Assembly (NCBI GenBank): GCA_011390345.1
Contig: JAABSP010000014.1
Location: 1 to 64,000, forward strand
Length of the DNA: 64,000 bases
Direction of reading: 5' to 3'
DNA from: Desulfobacteraceae bacterium
GTDB lineage: Bacteria > Desulfobacterota > Desulfobacteria > Desulfobacterales > JAABSP01
Made by a program: the position numbers and the translations under genes
Shown: one piece after another, positions 44,207 to 53,160 of the stretch
Position numbering within the stretch: the stretch's first letter is position 1
How the letters are laid out: each line of letters starts with the position of its first letter
The notes under the pieces: model-generated
Databases searched by the model: none
What the model saw: only the letters and a program-made list of their open reading frames with translations
What the model was told of the DNA's origin: nothing

Positions 44207-44227
44207 GATCCTGCATCTCCTTTGTTT

Positions 44228-44356
44228 GTGGCTGGTGTTTAGTGGTTCGTGTATAGTGGTTAGTGTTCAGTGGTCAGTGGCTGGTCCGCATCATCAGCCA
44301 GCCACCGTCCACGAATCACAATTCACCAATCACCAACCACTACCCACTATTCACTA
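44228..44356. repeat. AGTGG/CCACT inverted-arm element A
   Basis: The left arm (44228-44284) has degenerate units such as GTTTAGTGGTTCGTG and ATAGTGGTTAGTG. The right arm (44298-44356) has their complements such as CCAACCACTACCCACTATT. At the centre TGGCTGG and CCAGCCA pair closely. It fills the sucC/carboxyltransferase spacer and overlaps the upstream gene's last codons. Confidence 0.85.
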
Positions 44357-46411
44357 TCCAATCACTGCCAGCACGTCGTTCTTGGCCACCGAGTCGCCGT
44401 TGGAGAAGTTGGTGGCCTTGATGGTTCCGTCGGTCGGGGCCGGCAGCGAGTTCTCCATCTTCATGGCCTCCAGGATCACCACGGTGTCGCCCTTCTTCAC
44501 CGAATCGCCCACCTTCTTCTCATACCGGATGATCATGCCGGGCATGGGCGCGGCAAGGGGGGTTCCGTCGGCCGCAGTTGCTGCCGGGGCAGCCGGAGCG
44601 GCCTTTGCCGCGGGTTTCGGGGCTGGGGCCGCCTTGGGCGCGGGTTTCGGGGCTGCCGGGGTGGAGGCCCGCTGGGGGCCTGCGGGTGCGGCCGGGGCTG
44701 AAGATGCTGCTGCCGGGGCCGGCATCGATGCCATCTGGCTCTGGGCCTGCTGGATGTAAGAGATGATGGGGGAGTCGCCCACCTCTTCCACGCCCACCTC
44801 GAAGTACTCTTTGTCCACGAAGACGTTGAAGGTTCTGAGGTTCTCGCCCTTTTCCGGCTCGTCGGCCTTCTTCTCCACCAGTTGGCCGGCCTTGGCCTTC
44901 TTGATCAGCTCGTCAGCGGCCTTCACGTCGTCCATAGTTCTCGGCACCACCTCCTCGGGCGGCTTCTCCTGACCGTACTTCCATTTCAGGAAGCGCTTGC
45001 CCGTGGTCGGATACATGGCATAGAGGATCAGATCGTCGAGATCCTTTGCCAGGTCTCCGATCTCCTCTTTGGCCTTGTCCAGCTCCGGCTCCAGAACCTC
45101 GGCCGGCCGGCAGGTGATGGGCTCCTCGCCTCTGGCGTAGCCCTTCAATGCCTTCTTCTGCACCTCGGAGTCTATCGGCACTGCGGTCTTGCCGTAGAGG
45201 CCGTAGCATAGATCCTTCACCTGCCCGGTGATCATCTTGTACCGCTCGTTCTCGTCGTCAAAGAGGACATTGTTGACCGTCTGGATGCCGACGATCTGGC
45301 TGGTGGGCGTGACCAGCGGGATCTGGCCCAGGTCTTTGCGGACCTTGGGCAGCTCTTCGTAGACATCGTTGATCCGATCGAGCGCATCCATCTCCCGAAG
45401 CTGGTTGACCAGGTTGGAGAGCATTCCGCCCGGGGTCTGGTGGAGCAGCACATTGATGTCGATGATGGAGACCTTGGAGTCGTCCAGGAGGTGCTTGTAT
45501 TTCGGCATCACCTCTTTTTCCAGGATCAGGTTGATCTTGGCCAGCAGCTCGATGTCGAAGCCGGTGTCGCGGCTGGTTCCCAAAAGGGACATGACCAAAG
45601 GCTCGATCGCGGCGTGGGAGGTGCGGTACGCGTAGGGCGTCATGCAGGTGTCGATGATGTCCACGCCGGCCTCGATCGCCTTGAGGTGTGTCATGGGGGA
45701 CATGCCCGAGGTGAAGTGGCTGTGGAGGTGGATCGGCGCCTTGACGGTCTCCTTCAATGCCTTGACGATCTCGTAGGCATCATAGGGTGACATGAGGCCG
45801 GCCATATCCTTCACGCAGATGGTGTCTGCGCCCATGGCCTCCAGATCCTTGGCCTTGCCCACATAGTAGTCGATGTTGTAGACCTCTCCGCCCAGCCGGG
45901 GCTCGGTGAGGGTGTAGCAGATGCAGCCCTGGAAGTGCTTGCCGGCCTTCTTGATCTCCGGAACCACGGTCTCGAAGTTCCGGTAGTCGTTCAGCGCGTC
46001 AAAGGTTCGGAAGATGTCCATGCCGTTTTCGGCTGCCCGCTCCACAAAGGCTTTTGCCACATCATCCGCATAGTTGCGGTATCCCACCAGGTTCTGGCCC
46101 CGCAGCAGCATGGAGAAAGGGGTCTTCTTGAAGTAGCGCTTCAGGGTCCGGATCCGCTCCCAGGGATCTTCGTTCAGGAACCGGTGCATGGTGTCAAATG
46201 TTGCCCCGCCCCAGGTCTCCACTGCCCAGAAGCCCACCTCATCCATCAGTTCGGCCACCGGGATCATATCCTCGGTGCGGCCCCGGGTGGCAAAGAGAGA
46301 CTGGTGTCCGTCTCTCAAGCTCAGGTCCTCGATCTTGACCGGATTGGCGGCTTTGGGCCGGTCATTGCCGTACTTCATCTCCGTCATCTTGACTTGGGTA
46401 TGGTCGGTCAT
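44354..46411 (-). CDS. oadA: Oxaloacetate/pyruvate carboxyltransferase with fused biotin carrier (5S plus 1.3S type)
   Basis: 685 residues. The N-terminal carboxyltransferase (HMGL-like) domain carries DLSLRDGHQSLFATRGR (about 29-45) with the metal-binding Asp, LRGQNLVGYRN, HLHSHFTSGM and the conserved CVKDMAGL. An Ala/Pro/Lys-rich linker (about 560-610) leads to a biotinyl domain with the biotin-accepting lysine in EAMKMEN (about 650). Such proteins form part of oxaloacetate decarboxylase, pyruvate carboxylase or transcarboxylase. Beside a 12S-type subunit and without a biotin carboxylase, I read it as the 5S and 1.3S parts of a methylmalonyl-CoA:pyruvate transcarboxylase fused into one chain. 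Confidence 0.88.
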   Translation of the reverse strand: MTDHTQVKMTEMKYGNDRPKAANPVKIEDLSLRDGHQSLFATRGRTEDMIPVAELMDEVGFWAVETWGGATFDTMHRFLNEDPWERIRTLKRYFKKTPFSMLLRGQNLVGYRNYADDVAKAFVERAAENGMDIFRTFDALNDYRNFETVVPEIKKAGKHFQGCICYTLTEPRLGGEVYNIDYYVGKAKDLEAMGADTICVKDMAGLMSPYDAYEIVKALKETVKAPIHLHSHFTSGMSPMTHLKAIEAGVDIIDTCMTPYAYRTSHAAIEPLVMSLLGTSRDTGFDIELLAKINLILEKEVMPKYKHLLDDSKVSIIDINVLLHQTPGGMLSNLVNQLREMDALDRINDVYEELPKVRKDLGQIPLVTPTSQIVGIQTVNNVLFDDENERYKMITGQVKDLCYGLYGKTAVPIDSEVQKKALKGYARGEEPITCRPAEVLEPELDKAKEEIGDLAKDLDDLILYAMYPTTGKRFLKWKYGQEKPPEEVVPRTMDDVKAADELIKKAKAGQLVEKKADEPEKGENLRTFNVFVDKEYFEVGVEEVGDSPIISYIQQAQSQMASMPAPAAASSAPAAPAGPQRASTPAAPKPAPKAAPAPKPAAKAAPAAPAATAADGTPLAAPMPGMIIRYEKKVGDSVKKGDTVVILEAMKMENSLPAPTDGTIKATNFSNGDSVAKNDVLAVIG

Positions 46412-46445
46412 TTGTGGGTTCTCCTCTATATAAAAAGTTCTTTTA

Positions 46446-46546
46446 GTGACTGGTGACTGGTGGATGGTGATTGGTGGCTTGTGGTTAGTGGTTAATGGCT
46501 TGCAGCCAGATCACTATCCACTATTCACTACTCACTATCCACTATT
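46446..46546. repeat. AGTGG/CCACT inverted-arm element B
   Basis: The left arm has GACTGGTGGATGGTGATTGG and GTGGTTAGTGG units. The right arm has ATCACTATCCACTATTCACT and ACTCACTATCCACTATT. It lies between the small OadG-like gene and the 5S/1.3S fusion gene. Confidence 0.85.
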
Positions 46547-46763
46547 ATCTATGGAACGCCTTGAGCTGCATCATGGAACGCATGTGCATCATGTCCTGCC
46601 GTCCGCTGATGCCCCAGAGCTTGACGGGGGCTGGAACATCGGCCTTCTTCGGCGCGGGGGCTGCTGCCTGCAGGGTCGATACGACTGCGGCATCCTCCTC
46701 GTTCCGGATGTAGGCCATCACCGCGGACGCGACTGCGATCATTTTCGTCTTTTCATCTGCCAT
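46545..46763 (-). CDS. Short OadG/MmdD-like carboxyltransferase accessory subunit
   Basis: 72 residues. It begins MADEKTKMIAVASAVMAYIR, then has an Ala/Pro-rich linker, and ends KLWGISGRQDMMHMRSMMQL. The end matches the C-terminal docking segment of oxaloacetate decarboxylase gamma and methylmalonyl-CoA decarboxylase delta subunits (a WxxxGRQ motif). Those proteins have an N-terminal membrane helix; here only a short amphipathic region is present, so the complex is probably soluble. The start follows AAAGGAGAT. It sits between the 12S-like and 5S-like genes, with repeat elements on both sides. Role: likely assembly or stability of the carboxyltransferase complex. Confidence 0.7.
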   Translation of the reverse strand: MADEKTKMIAVASAVMAYIRNEEDAAVVSTLQAAAPAPKKADVPAPVKLWGISGRQDMMHMRSMMQLKAFHR

Positions 46764-46779
46764 ATAAGATCTCCTTTGT

Positions 46780-46853
46780 CAGTGGCTGGTGGTTCGTGTT
46801 TAGTGGCTTGTGATTTTTCACTATCCACCATTCACTATCCACTAACCACTATT
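46780..46853. repeat. AGTGG/CCACT inverted-arm element C
   Basis: The left arm has AGTGGCTGGTGGTTCGTGTT and TAGTGGCTTGTG. The right arm has TTCACTATCCACCATTCACT and ATCCACTAACCACTATT. It is the shortest copy and fills the spacer between the 12S-like gene and the small subunit gene. Confidence 0.85.
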
Positions 46854-48407
46854 CTACAGCGGAATATTTCCGTGCTTCTTGGGCGGACGGATCTCCCGTT
46901 TGGAGCACATGAGTTCCAGGGCCTCGATGAGCCGGGGCCGGGTGGCGCTCGGCTCGATGACCGCGTCGATGAAGCCCCGGTTCGCGGCCCGGTACGGGTT
47001 GGAGAAGAGTTCGTCGTATTCCGCGATCTTCTCCTTCCGCTTGGCAGCCTTGTCCTCGGCCCCGTCGATCTCTTTTTTGTGGATGATGTTGGCAGCGCCG
47101 GCTGCGCCCATGACAGCGATCTCGGCCGTGGGCCAGGCAAACGCGATGTCCGCGCCCAGATCCTTGGAGCACATGGCCAGATATGAGCCGCCGTAATCCT
47201 TCCGGGTTACCAGCAGCATCTTGGGAACCGTGGCCTCGGAGTATACCCAGAGGAGCTTCGCGCCGTGGCGGATGATCCCGCCCCACTCCTGGTCGCTTCC
47301 CGGGAGATAGCCGGGCACGTCTGCGATGGTCAGAAGCGGCACGTTGAACGCGTCGCAGAGGCGGATGAAGCGGGAGGCCTTGTCCGATGCGTTGATGTCC
47401 AGGGCTCCGCCCATGTAGCCGGGCTGGTTCGCGATGATGCCGATGCTGCGACCGTTGAGACGGCCGAATCCGACCACGATGTTCTGGGCAAACAGCTCAT
47501 GGGGCTCGAAAAAGTCGCCGTTGTCCACGATGGAGCGGATCACATCCTTGATGTCGTAGGACTTATTTGGGCTGTCCGGGATGATCTCGTTCAGACCCAT
47601 GTCGGTCCGGTTGGGATCGTCTCCGGTATCCACCACCGGCGGATCTTCCATGTTGTTGGAGGGGAGAAAGGAGAGGAGCTTTTTGATGTGATCCATCGCA
47701 TCATGCTCGTCCTCACAGGCGAAATGGGAGACGCCGCTCTTCTCGCTGTGGGACATCGCGCCGCCGAGGTCTTCAAAGGAGATCTCTTCCCCGGTGACGG
47801 CCTTGATGACCTGGGGTCCCGTGATGAACATGTAGGAGGTGTTTTTGACCATGAGGATGAAGTCGGTCATGGCCGGAGAGTAGACCGCACCGCCGGCCGT
47901 GGTCCCCATGATCGCGGAGATCTGGGGGATGACGCCCGATGCGATCGAGTTTCTGTAGAAGATCTGGCCGTAGCCGGAAAGCGCATCCACCCCCTCCTGG
48001 ATGCGCGCGCCGCCAGAATCATTGAAGCCCACAAAGGGGGCCCCGGCCTTCAAGGCCATGTCCATGATCTTGCAGATCTTCTTCGCGTGCATCTCGCCGA
48101 GGCTGCCGGCGCGGGCCGTGAAGTCCTGCGCGAACGCGAAGACAGGTCGGCCATCCACCTTTCCGTAGCCGGTGATGACGCCGTCGGCCGGGATCTCCAC
48201 ATTCTCCATCCCGAAGTTGACGCACCGGTGGGTTACGAACATGTCGATCTCCCGGAATGTCCCGGGGTCGAAGAAATAGTCGAGGCGCTCCCTTGCGGTG
48301 AGCTTTCCCTTCTCCTTGTACTTGGCAACGGCCTTTTCGCCGCCCATCTGGAGGAGCTTCGCCTCTCGCTCTTTTAAATCTTTGATTTTATCCGCTACGA
48401 TACCCAT
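46854..48407 (-). CDS. mmdA: Methylmalonyl-/propionyl-CoA carboxyltransferase (12S/MmdA type)
   Basis: 517 residues with the two crotonase-like domains of the carboxyltransferase family (AccA/D, PccB). Acyl-CoA oxyanion holes are visible as GSLGEMHAKKICKIMDMA and FNDSGGARIQEGVDALSGYG in the first half and GYLPGSDQEWGGIIRHGAKL in the second. It transfers a carboxyl group between biotin and (methyl)malonyl-CoA. The start at 48407 follows GAGGAGA. Next to a 5S-type subunit and with no biotin carboxylase, it most likely belongs to a transcarboxylase or decarboxylase rather than to an ATP-dependent propionyl-CoA carboxylase. Confidence 0.93.
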   Translation of the reverse strand: MGIVADKIKDLKEREAKLLQMGGEKAVAKYKEKGKLTARERLDYFFDPGTFREIDMFVTHRCVNFGMENVEIPADGVITGYGKVDGRPVFAFAQDFTARAGSLGEMHAKKICKIMDMALKAGAPFVGFNDSGGARIQEGVDALSGYGQIFYRNSIASGVIPQISAIMGTTAGGAVYSPAMTDFILMVKNTSYMFITGPQVIKAVTGEEISFEDLGGAMSHSEKSGVSHFACEDEHDAMDHIKKLLSFLPSNNMEDPPVVDTGDDPNRTDMGLNEIIPDSPNKSYDIKDVIRSIVDNGDFFEPHELFAQNIVVGFGRLNGRSIGIIANQPGYMGGALDINASDKASRFIRLCDAFNVPLLTIADVPGYLPGSDQEWGGIIRHGAKLLWVYSEATVPKMLLVTRKDYGGSYLAMCSKDLGADIAFAWPTAEIAVMGAAGAANIIHKKEIDGAEDKAAKRKEKIAEYDELFSNPYRAANRGFIDAVIEPSATRPRLIEALELMCSKREIRPPKKHGNIPL

Positions 48408-48456
48408 ATTCTCCTCGTTTCCTGTTTTCAATCAACCGTTTTTCGGTTTATGATCC

Positions 48457-49440
48457 TTACCGTCTGTCGAGCAGTTCCAGCAGCCGGGTCGCCGCACTGG
48501 TGGGGGTGATGACCCCGTGCTCCACCTCCCGGAGGGTCTTTTGAAGCTGCGCTTTGACATCCGGATGGGTGTAGAAGCGCTCCTTCAGCCCCTCCTCCAC
48601 CAGTGTCCGCATCCAGTCTGCGGCCTGCCCCCGGCGTTTTATCTGCAGCTCTCCGGCAAGGGTCAGCTTCTCCCGGTGGGAAAGAACGGTCTCCCAGATA
48701 TCGGGGACCCCGGCCAGGGTCTTTGCAGAGCATGTAATCACCGGGGTGGTCCAGTGGGGGGAGGCCGGCATGACCAGATGCAGAGCCATCTCGTACTCCT
48801 TGCGCGCCTTTTGAGCCCGCTCCAGATTGTCGCCGTCGGCCTTGTTGATCGCGACCCCGTCGGCCATCTCCAGCACCCCCTTCTTGATGCCCTGGAGTTC
48901 ATCGCCCGCGCCGGCCAGCATCAGCACCAGAAAGAAATCGGTCATGGCCGCGACCGCGGTCTCGGACTGGCCAACGCCCACGGTCTCCACGATCACCACA
49001 TCGAACCCGGCCGCCTCGCACAAGAGCATGCTCTCCCGGGTCTTCCGGGCCACGCCGCCCAAAGTCTTCCCCGAAGGAGATGGCCGGATAAAGGCATTTC
49101 CCTCCACCGCAAGCTTCTCCATTCGGGTCTTGTCGGCCATGACGCTGCCCCCGGACCGGGAGCTGCTCGGGTCGATCGCCAGCACCGCGACCTTGTGCCC
49201 CTTTTTCACCAGGAACATCCCGAAGCTCTCGATAAAGGTGCTCTTGCCCACCCCGGGCACGCCTGTGATCCCCAGCCGAACAGCCTCTCCGGTCCGCTCC
49301 AGCAGGCCGTCCACAATGGCCCGGCCCAGCTCCTGGTGTGCGGGAAGGGAACTCTCGATCACGGTGATGGCCCTGGCCAGGGTCCTGCGGTTCCCCGCGG
49401 CAATCCCCTGGATATAGTAGTCGGGCGCTTCGAGGACCAT
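48457..49440 (-). CDS. meaB: Methylmalonyl-CoA mutase-associated GTPase
   Basis: A G3E-family GTPase chaperone that loads and protects the B12 cofactor of methylmalonyl-CoA mutase. 327 residues. The P-loop is GITGVPGVGKST (about 57-68), switch regions include DPSSSRSGG, VIVETVGVGQSE is the G3 segment and NKADGDN is the GTP specificity loop. It lies immediately downstream of the mutase gene and upstream of the carboxyltransferase, as in other propionate clusters. An 11-codon mini-ORF overlaps its start (see findings). Confidence 0.94.
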   Translation of the reverse strand: MVLEAPDYYIQGIAAGNRRTLARAITVIESSLPAHQELGRAIVDGLLERTGEAVRLGITGVPGVGKSTFIESFGMFLVKKGHKVAVLAIDPSSSRSGGSVMADKTRMEKLAVEGNAFIRPSPSGKTLGGVARKTRESMLLCEAAGFDVVIVETVGVGQSETAVAAMTDFFLVLMLAGAGDELQGIKKGVLEMADGVAINKADGDNLERAQKARKEYEMALHLVMPASPHWTTPVITCSAKTLAGVPDIWETVLSHREKLTLAGELQIKRRGQAADWMRTLVEEGLKERFYTHPDVKAQLQKTLREVEHGVITPTSAATRLLELLDRR

Positions 49441-49488
49441 TATCGCTTCTTCCGTCTGTTGGTATCTGTCATTGCCATGCCTCTCTGA

Positions 49489-49630
49489 TTAGTGGATAGT
49501 GGTTCGTGTTTAGTGGATAGTGGTTCGTGATCGGTGGTTTTCGGCCGGTTTGGGAATCATCATCCACTGACCACCATTCACCATCCACCATTCACTGGCC
49601 ACTATTAACCGTTCACCAGCCACTACTTCA
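49489..49630. repeat. AGTGG/CCACT inverted-arm element D
   Basis: The left arm has ATTAGTGGATAGTGGTTCGT repeated twice with variation (GTTTAGTGGATAGTGG, TTCGTG). The right arm has CCATCCACCATTCACT and GGCCACTATTAACC units. It fills the spacer between the mutase gene (ends 49628) and meaB and is the longest copy. Confidence 0.85.
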
Positions 49631-51757
49631 CTTTTTTTCCAATGCATTCAGCACCTGGTTCGCGGAATCAGCGATGGGGGTTCCCGGGCCGAAGACGCCG
49701 ACTGCACCCGCTTTGAAGAGGAAGTCGTAGTCGGAGGGGGGAATGACGCCGCCCACGACCACGAGGATCTCCTCACTCCCCTGCTCCTTGAGGGCATTGA
49801 TCAGGGCCGGAACCAGGGTCTTGTGGCCTGCGGCCAGCGAGGATGCGCCCACCACATGGACATCGTTTTCCACGGCCATCTTCGCGGCCTCTTCCGGGGT
49901 CTGGAACATGGGGCTGATGTCAACGTCAAATCCGATGTCGGCATAGGCCGTGGAGACCACCTTGACGCCGCGGTCGTGTCCGTCCTGGCCCATCTTGGTC
50001 ATGAGGATACGGGGTCTGCGGCCGTTCTTCTCGGCAAAGTCCGCGGTGCGCTTCCGCAGGGAGGCCAGGATCTCGGAATCGCCGTACTCCGCGGCATAAA
50101 CCCCGGAGATGCACTGGGTCGTGGCCACATACCTGTCGAAGACCTTCTCCATCGCCTCGGAGATCTCGCCCACCGTGGCCCGTGCACGGACCGCGGGGAT
50201 GCAGGCCGCCAGCAGGTTGCCGCCGGTCTCGGCCGCTTTGGTGAGGGCCTCCAGGGCCTGCCGGGTCTTTTCGTTGTCCCGCTTCTCCCGGATCTCTTTC
50301 AGCCGGTTGACCTGCTCCTCCCGGACGCCCTCGGGGACCTCCAGAACTTCCAGATCGAGATTTTCGTCCTTGAGCTGGTACTTGTTGACACCGACGATCA
50401 CCTCTTTGCCCTGGTCGATCTTGGCCTGGCGGCGGGCCGCGGACTCCTCGATCCGCATCTTCGGCATACCGCTCTCGATGGCCTTGGCCATCCCGCCAAG
50501 TTCCTCGACCTCGTTGATGATCCGCTCGGCCTCTTTTACAATGGATGCGGTAAGAGACTCGATGTAGTAGGAGCCGCCCAAGGGGTCGACCACCCTGGTG
50601 ACCTGGCTCTCCTCCTGGATCACGATCTGGGTGTTTCTGGCGATTCTGGCTGAAAAGTCGGTGGGCAGTCCGATGGCCTCGTCAAAGGAGTTGGTGTGCA
50701 GGGACTGGGTTCCGCCGAGAACGGCCGCCAGCGCCTCCAAGGTGGTCCGGATGATGTTGTTGTAGGGGTCCTGTGCGGTGAGGGACCAGCCCGAGGTCTG
50801 GACATGGGTCCTCAGCATGCTCGACTTGGGGTTGGTCGGGTTGAACTGGGACATGAGCTTGTGCCATAAAAAGCGCGCGGCCCGAAGCATCGCGATCTCC
50901 ATGAAGAAGTTCATCCCCACGCCGAAGAAGAAGGAGAGACGGGGCGCGAACTTGTCGATGTCAAGGCCGGCCTTGAGGGCTGCACGGACATACTCGACGC
51001 CGTCGGCCAGGGTGAACGCGGTCTGAAGCACCGAGTCTGCACCGGCCTCCATCATGTGGTACCCGGAGATGGAGATGGTGTTGAATTTGGGCATATTCTC
51101 GGAGCAGTACCCGATGATGTCCGAGACGATCCGCATGGAGGGGACGGGCGGATAGATGTAGGTGTTCCGGGTGAGGTACTCCTTTAAAATGTCGTTCTGG
51201 ATGGTTCCGGTGAGCTGCTCCTGCTTGACGCCCTGCTCCTCGGCCGCGACGATGTAGCCGGCCAGGATCGGGAGAACTGCGCCGTTCATGGTCATGGAGA
51301 CCGACATCTGATCCAGGGGGATCTGGTCGAAGAGGATCTTCATATCCTCGATGGAATCGACCGCGACCCCGGCCTTGCCCACATCGCCCGATACCCGGGG
51401 ATGATCCGAGTCATACCCCCGGTGGGTGGCCAGGTCAAAGGCGACCGAGAGGCCCTTCTGTCCCGCGGCCAGGTTCCGGCGGTAGAAGGCATTGGACTCC
51501 TTCGCGGTGGAAAATCCCGCATACTGGCGGATGGTCCAGGGGCGGCCCGCATACATGGTGGCCATAGGCCCCCGGACGTAGGGGGGAAGCCCCGGCAGGG
51601 TGTTTTCGGTCTCCATCCCCTGGATATCTTCGTAGGTGTAAAGAGGCTTGATCTCGATCCCCTCCGGGGACTGCTTTTTGAGCGAGTCAGGGCTTTTGCC
51701 CTTCATCTGCTTGGAAGCGGTCTCCTCCCATTTGCTGTACTCAGGATGCTGCGCCAT
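49628..51757 (-). CDS. mcm: Methylmalonyl-CoA mutase, single chain
   Basis: B12-dependent interconversion of (R)-methylmalonyl-CoA and succinyl-CoA. 709 residues: a TIM-barrel catalytic domain with [20 protein letters not shown] and a C-terminal cobalamin-binding domain with the base-off signature DGHDRG (about 600) and GGVIPPSDY. Both halves lie in one polypeptide, the type forming a homodimer. The start at 51757 follows AAAAGGAG. It lies between the epimerase gene and meaB. No separate small subunit is present. Confidence 0.95.
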   Translation of the reverse strand: MAQHPEYSKWEETASKQMKGKSPDSLKKQSPEGIEIKPLYTYEDIQGMETENTLPGLPPYVRGPMATMYAGRPWTIRQYAGFSTAKESNAFYRRNLAAGQKGLSVAFDLATHRGYDSDHPRVSGDVGKAGVAVDSIEDMKILFDQIPLDQMSVSMTMNGAVLPILAGYIVAAEEQGVKQEQLTGTIQNDILKEYLTRNTYIYPPVPSMRIVSDIIGYCSENMPKFNTISISGYHMMEAGADSVLQTAFTLADGVEYVRAALKAGLDIDKFAPRLSFFFGVGMNFFMEIAMLRAARFLWHKLMSQFNPTNPKSSMLRTHVQTSGWSLTAQDPYNNIIRTTLEALAAVLGGTQSLHTNSFDEAIGLPTDFSARIARNTQIVIQEESQVTRVVDPLGGSYYIESLTASIVKEAERIINEVEELGGMAKAIESGMPKMRIEESAARRQAKIDQGKEVIVGVNKYQLKDENLDLEVLEVPEGVREEQVNRLKEIREKRDNEKTRQALEALTKAAETGGNLLAACIPAVRARATVGEISEAMEKVFDRYVATTQCISGVYAAEYGDSEILASLRKRTADFAEKNGRRPRILMTKMGQDGHDRGVKVVSTAYADIGFDVDISPMFQTPEEAAKMAVENDVHVVGASSLAAGHKTLVPALINALKEQGSEEILVVVGGVIPPSDYDFLFKAGAVGVFGPGTPIADSANQVLNALEKK

Positions 51758-51824
51758 GTTTGGATACTCCTTTTGGAAAATTAAAAATGAAAAATCAATC
51801 CTTCTTCTTCATTCTCTGGTTCTT

Positions 51825-52229
51825 CTAATCCCGCTGGCAGAGTTCCACGAGCACGCCGTTGGTGGCCTTGGGATGCAGAAATGCGATCTTTGCGCCGCCC
51901 GCGCCGATGCGGGCCTTCTCGTCGATGAGCTTGATCCCCTTCTCCTTCAGCTCGGCCAGGGCCTCGTCGATGTTCTCCACCCGGAAGGCCACATGCTGGA
52001 AACCTGCCCCCTTCTTCTCGATGAACTTGGCCACGGGCCCGTCCGGGGAGGTGGATTCCAGAAGCTCCACTTCGCTCTCCCCCACCGGGAAGAATGCGGT
52101 GGTAACTTTTTGAGATTCCACAGTCTCCGCACCTTCGAAGTGAAGGCCCAGCACGTCGGACCAGAAGTTCTTTCCCTCGTCGATGCTGTTGACCGCAATC
52201 CCCAGATGGTCGATCTTCAAGATTTTCAT
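51825..52229 (-). CDS. mce: Methylmalonyl-CoA epimerase
   Basis: 134 residues of the glyoxalase/VOC fold that interconvert (S)- and (R)-methylmalonyl-CoA. Metal-ligand motifs are DHLGIAVNSID (His near 8), GFQHVAFRV (His about 78) and NGVLVELCQ (Glu near the end). The ATG at 52229 follows AAAGGGAGAGGAG. It is placed directly upstream of the mutase gene and downstream of the CoA-transferase genes, from which a terminator separates it. Confidence 0.93.
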   Translation of the reverse strand: MKILKIDHLGIAVNSIDEGKNFWSDVLGLHFEGAETVESQKVTTAFFPVGESEVELLESTSPDGPVAKFIEKKGAGFQHVAFRVENIDEALAELKEKGIKLIDEKARIGAGGAKIAFLHPKATNGVLVELCQRD

Positions 52230-52265
52230 GGCGTTCTCCTCTCCCTTTTTTTAAGTTGATCCCTG

Positions 52266-52299
52266 TTGAAAAAAACTGTCGAAAAACAGTTTCCTTTTT
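52266..52299 (-). terminator. Stem-loop with T-runs after the CoA-transferase genes
   Basis: AAACTGT (52273-52279) and ACAGTTT (52286-52292) form a perfect 7-bp stem. T-runs flank it on both strands. It lies just downstream of the CoA-transferase beta stop, so it could end that transcript before the epimerase gene, or act as a bidirectional attenuator. Stem is short, so strength is uncertain. Confidence 0.6.
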
Positions 52300-52314
52300 A
52301 TATATTCACAGCCA

Positions 52315-53142
52315 TCAGAACTGGTTCGGCAGAACCTTCTCCTTGACCGGCTTTTTGACGAAAAATCCCAGCGGGTCGATCTCCTCCCGGATTAGGGTCA
52401 GCTCCTCGATGGTGGGCGGATCAAAGGGCGAGACATCCGGGTCCACCAGCAGCTCGAACCCGGTCGATTCCTGGATCGATTCCACGGTCTCTCCGGCATA
52501 GGTGTGGAGGATCTTCATCCGGCGGGTCTCGTCGTCAAAGCCGAGGACAGCCTTTGTGGTGATGACCCTATGTGGCCCCTGCCCCAGCAGTCCGGCCCGC
52601 TCCCGGGCCCCGGGGCTGCCGTCGAGGTAGCCGGGGCTGGTGACGTAGTTGATCTTCTCGTTGAAGCGGCGCCGCTCATGGGGCATGATCAGGATGGTCC
52701 GCTCGCACGAGGAGGCCATGTCGCTGGCCCCGCCGCTGCCCGGCAGGCGGGCTTTGGGCTTCTGGTACTCCTCGGGAAACTTTCCCATCATGGTGGAGTT
52801 GAGGTTGCCGTAGGGGTCGATCTCAGCGCCTCCCACGAATCCGTAGTCGCAGAAGCCCCGCTGGGTCATCTCGAAGGCCGCGTTCAGCCCCCGGACAAAA
52901 GAGGCGCGGCTGGCGGTTCTGGAGTCGCCCACGGAGAAGGGAAGCCCTCCCTCCAGCGGGGGCCCCACCGCGCCGGCCTCGAAGACCGGGATGATGCCGT
53001 GGGCTCTGTGACGGATAGCCAGCACGGTGGCGATCATCGGCAGGCCCGTGCCCACGAAGACGACCTTGTTGTCCTCGAGGATCCGCGCACCCGCGACCAC
53101 GATCATCTCCTGGGATGTATATTCAATACTGGTGACAAGCAT
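52315..53142 (-). CDS. CoA-transferase family I, beta subunit
   Basis: 275 residues of the class I CoA-transferase fold (glutaconate/3-oxoacid type). VGGAEIDPYGNLNSTMMGKF (about 110) contains the glutamate that forms the enzyme-CoA thioester in this family, followed by RLPGSGGASDMAS. The C-terminal part (TIEELTLIREEIDP) is helical. Donor and acceptor acids are unknown; the neighbourhood suggests propionate, succinate or acetate. It follows the alpha subunit by 18 bp. Confidence 0.85.
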   Translation of the reverse strand: MLVTSIEYTSQEMIVVAGARILEDNKVVFVGTGLPMIATVLAIRHRAHGIIPVFEAGAVGPPLEGGLPFSVGDSRTASRASFVRGLNAAFEMTQRGFCDYGFVGGAEIDPYGNLNSTMMGKFPEEYQKPKARLPGSGGASDMASSCERTILIMPHERRRFNEKINYVTSPGYLDGSPGARERAGLLGQGPHRVITTKAVLGFDDETRRMKILHTYAGETVESIQESTGFELLVDPDVSPFDPPTIEELTLIREEIDPLGFFVKKPVKEKVLPNQF

Positions 53143-53160
53143 ATGGGTTCGCTCCTTCCC

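Noticed and set aside
44228-49630. AGTGG elements as a CRISPR array.
   Set aside because: Units are degenerate, have no unique spacers of fixed length and come in inverted arms; no cas genes.
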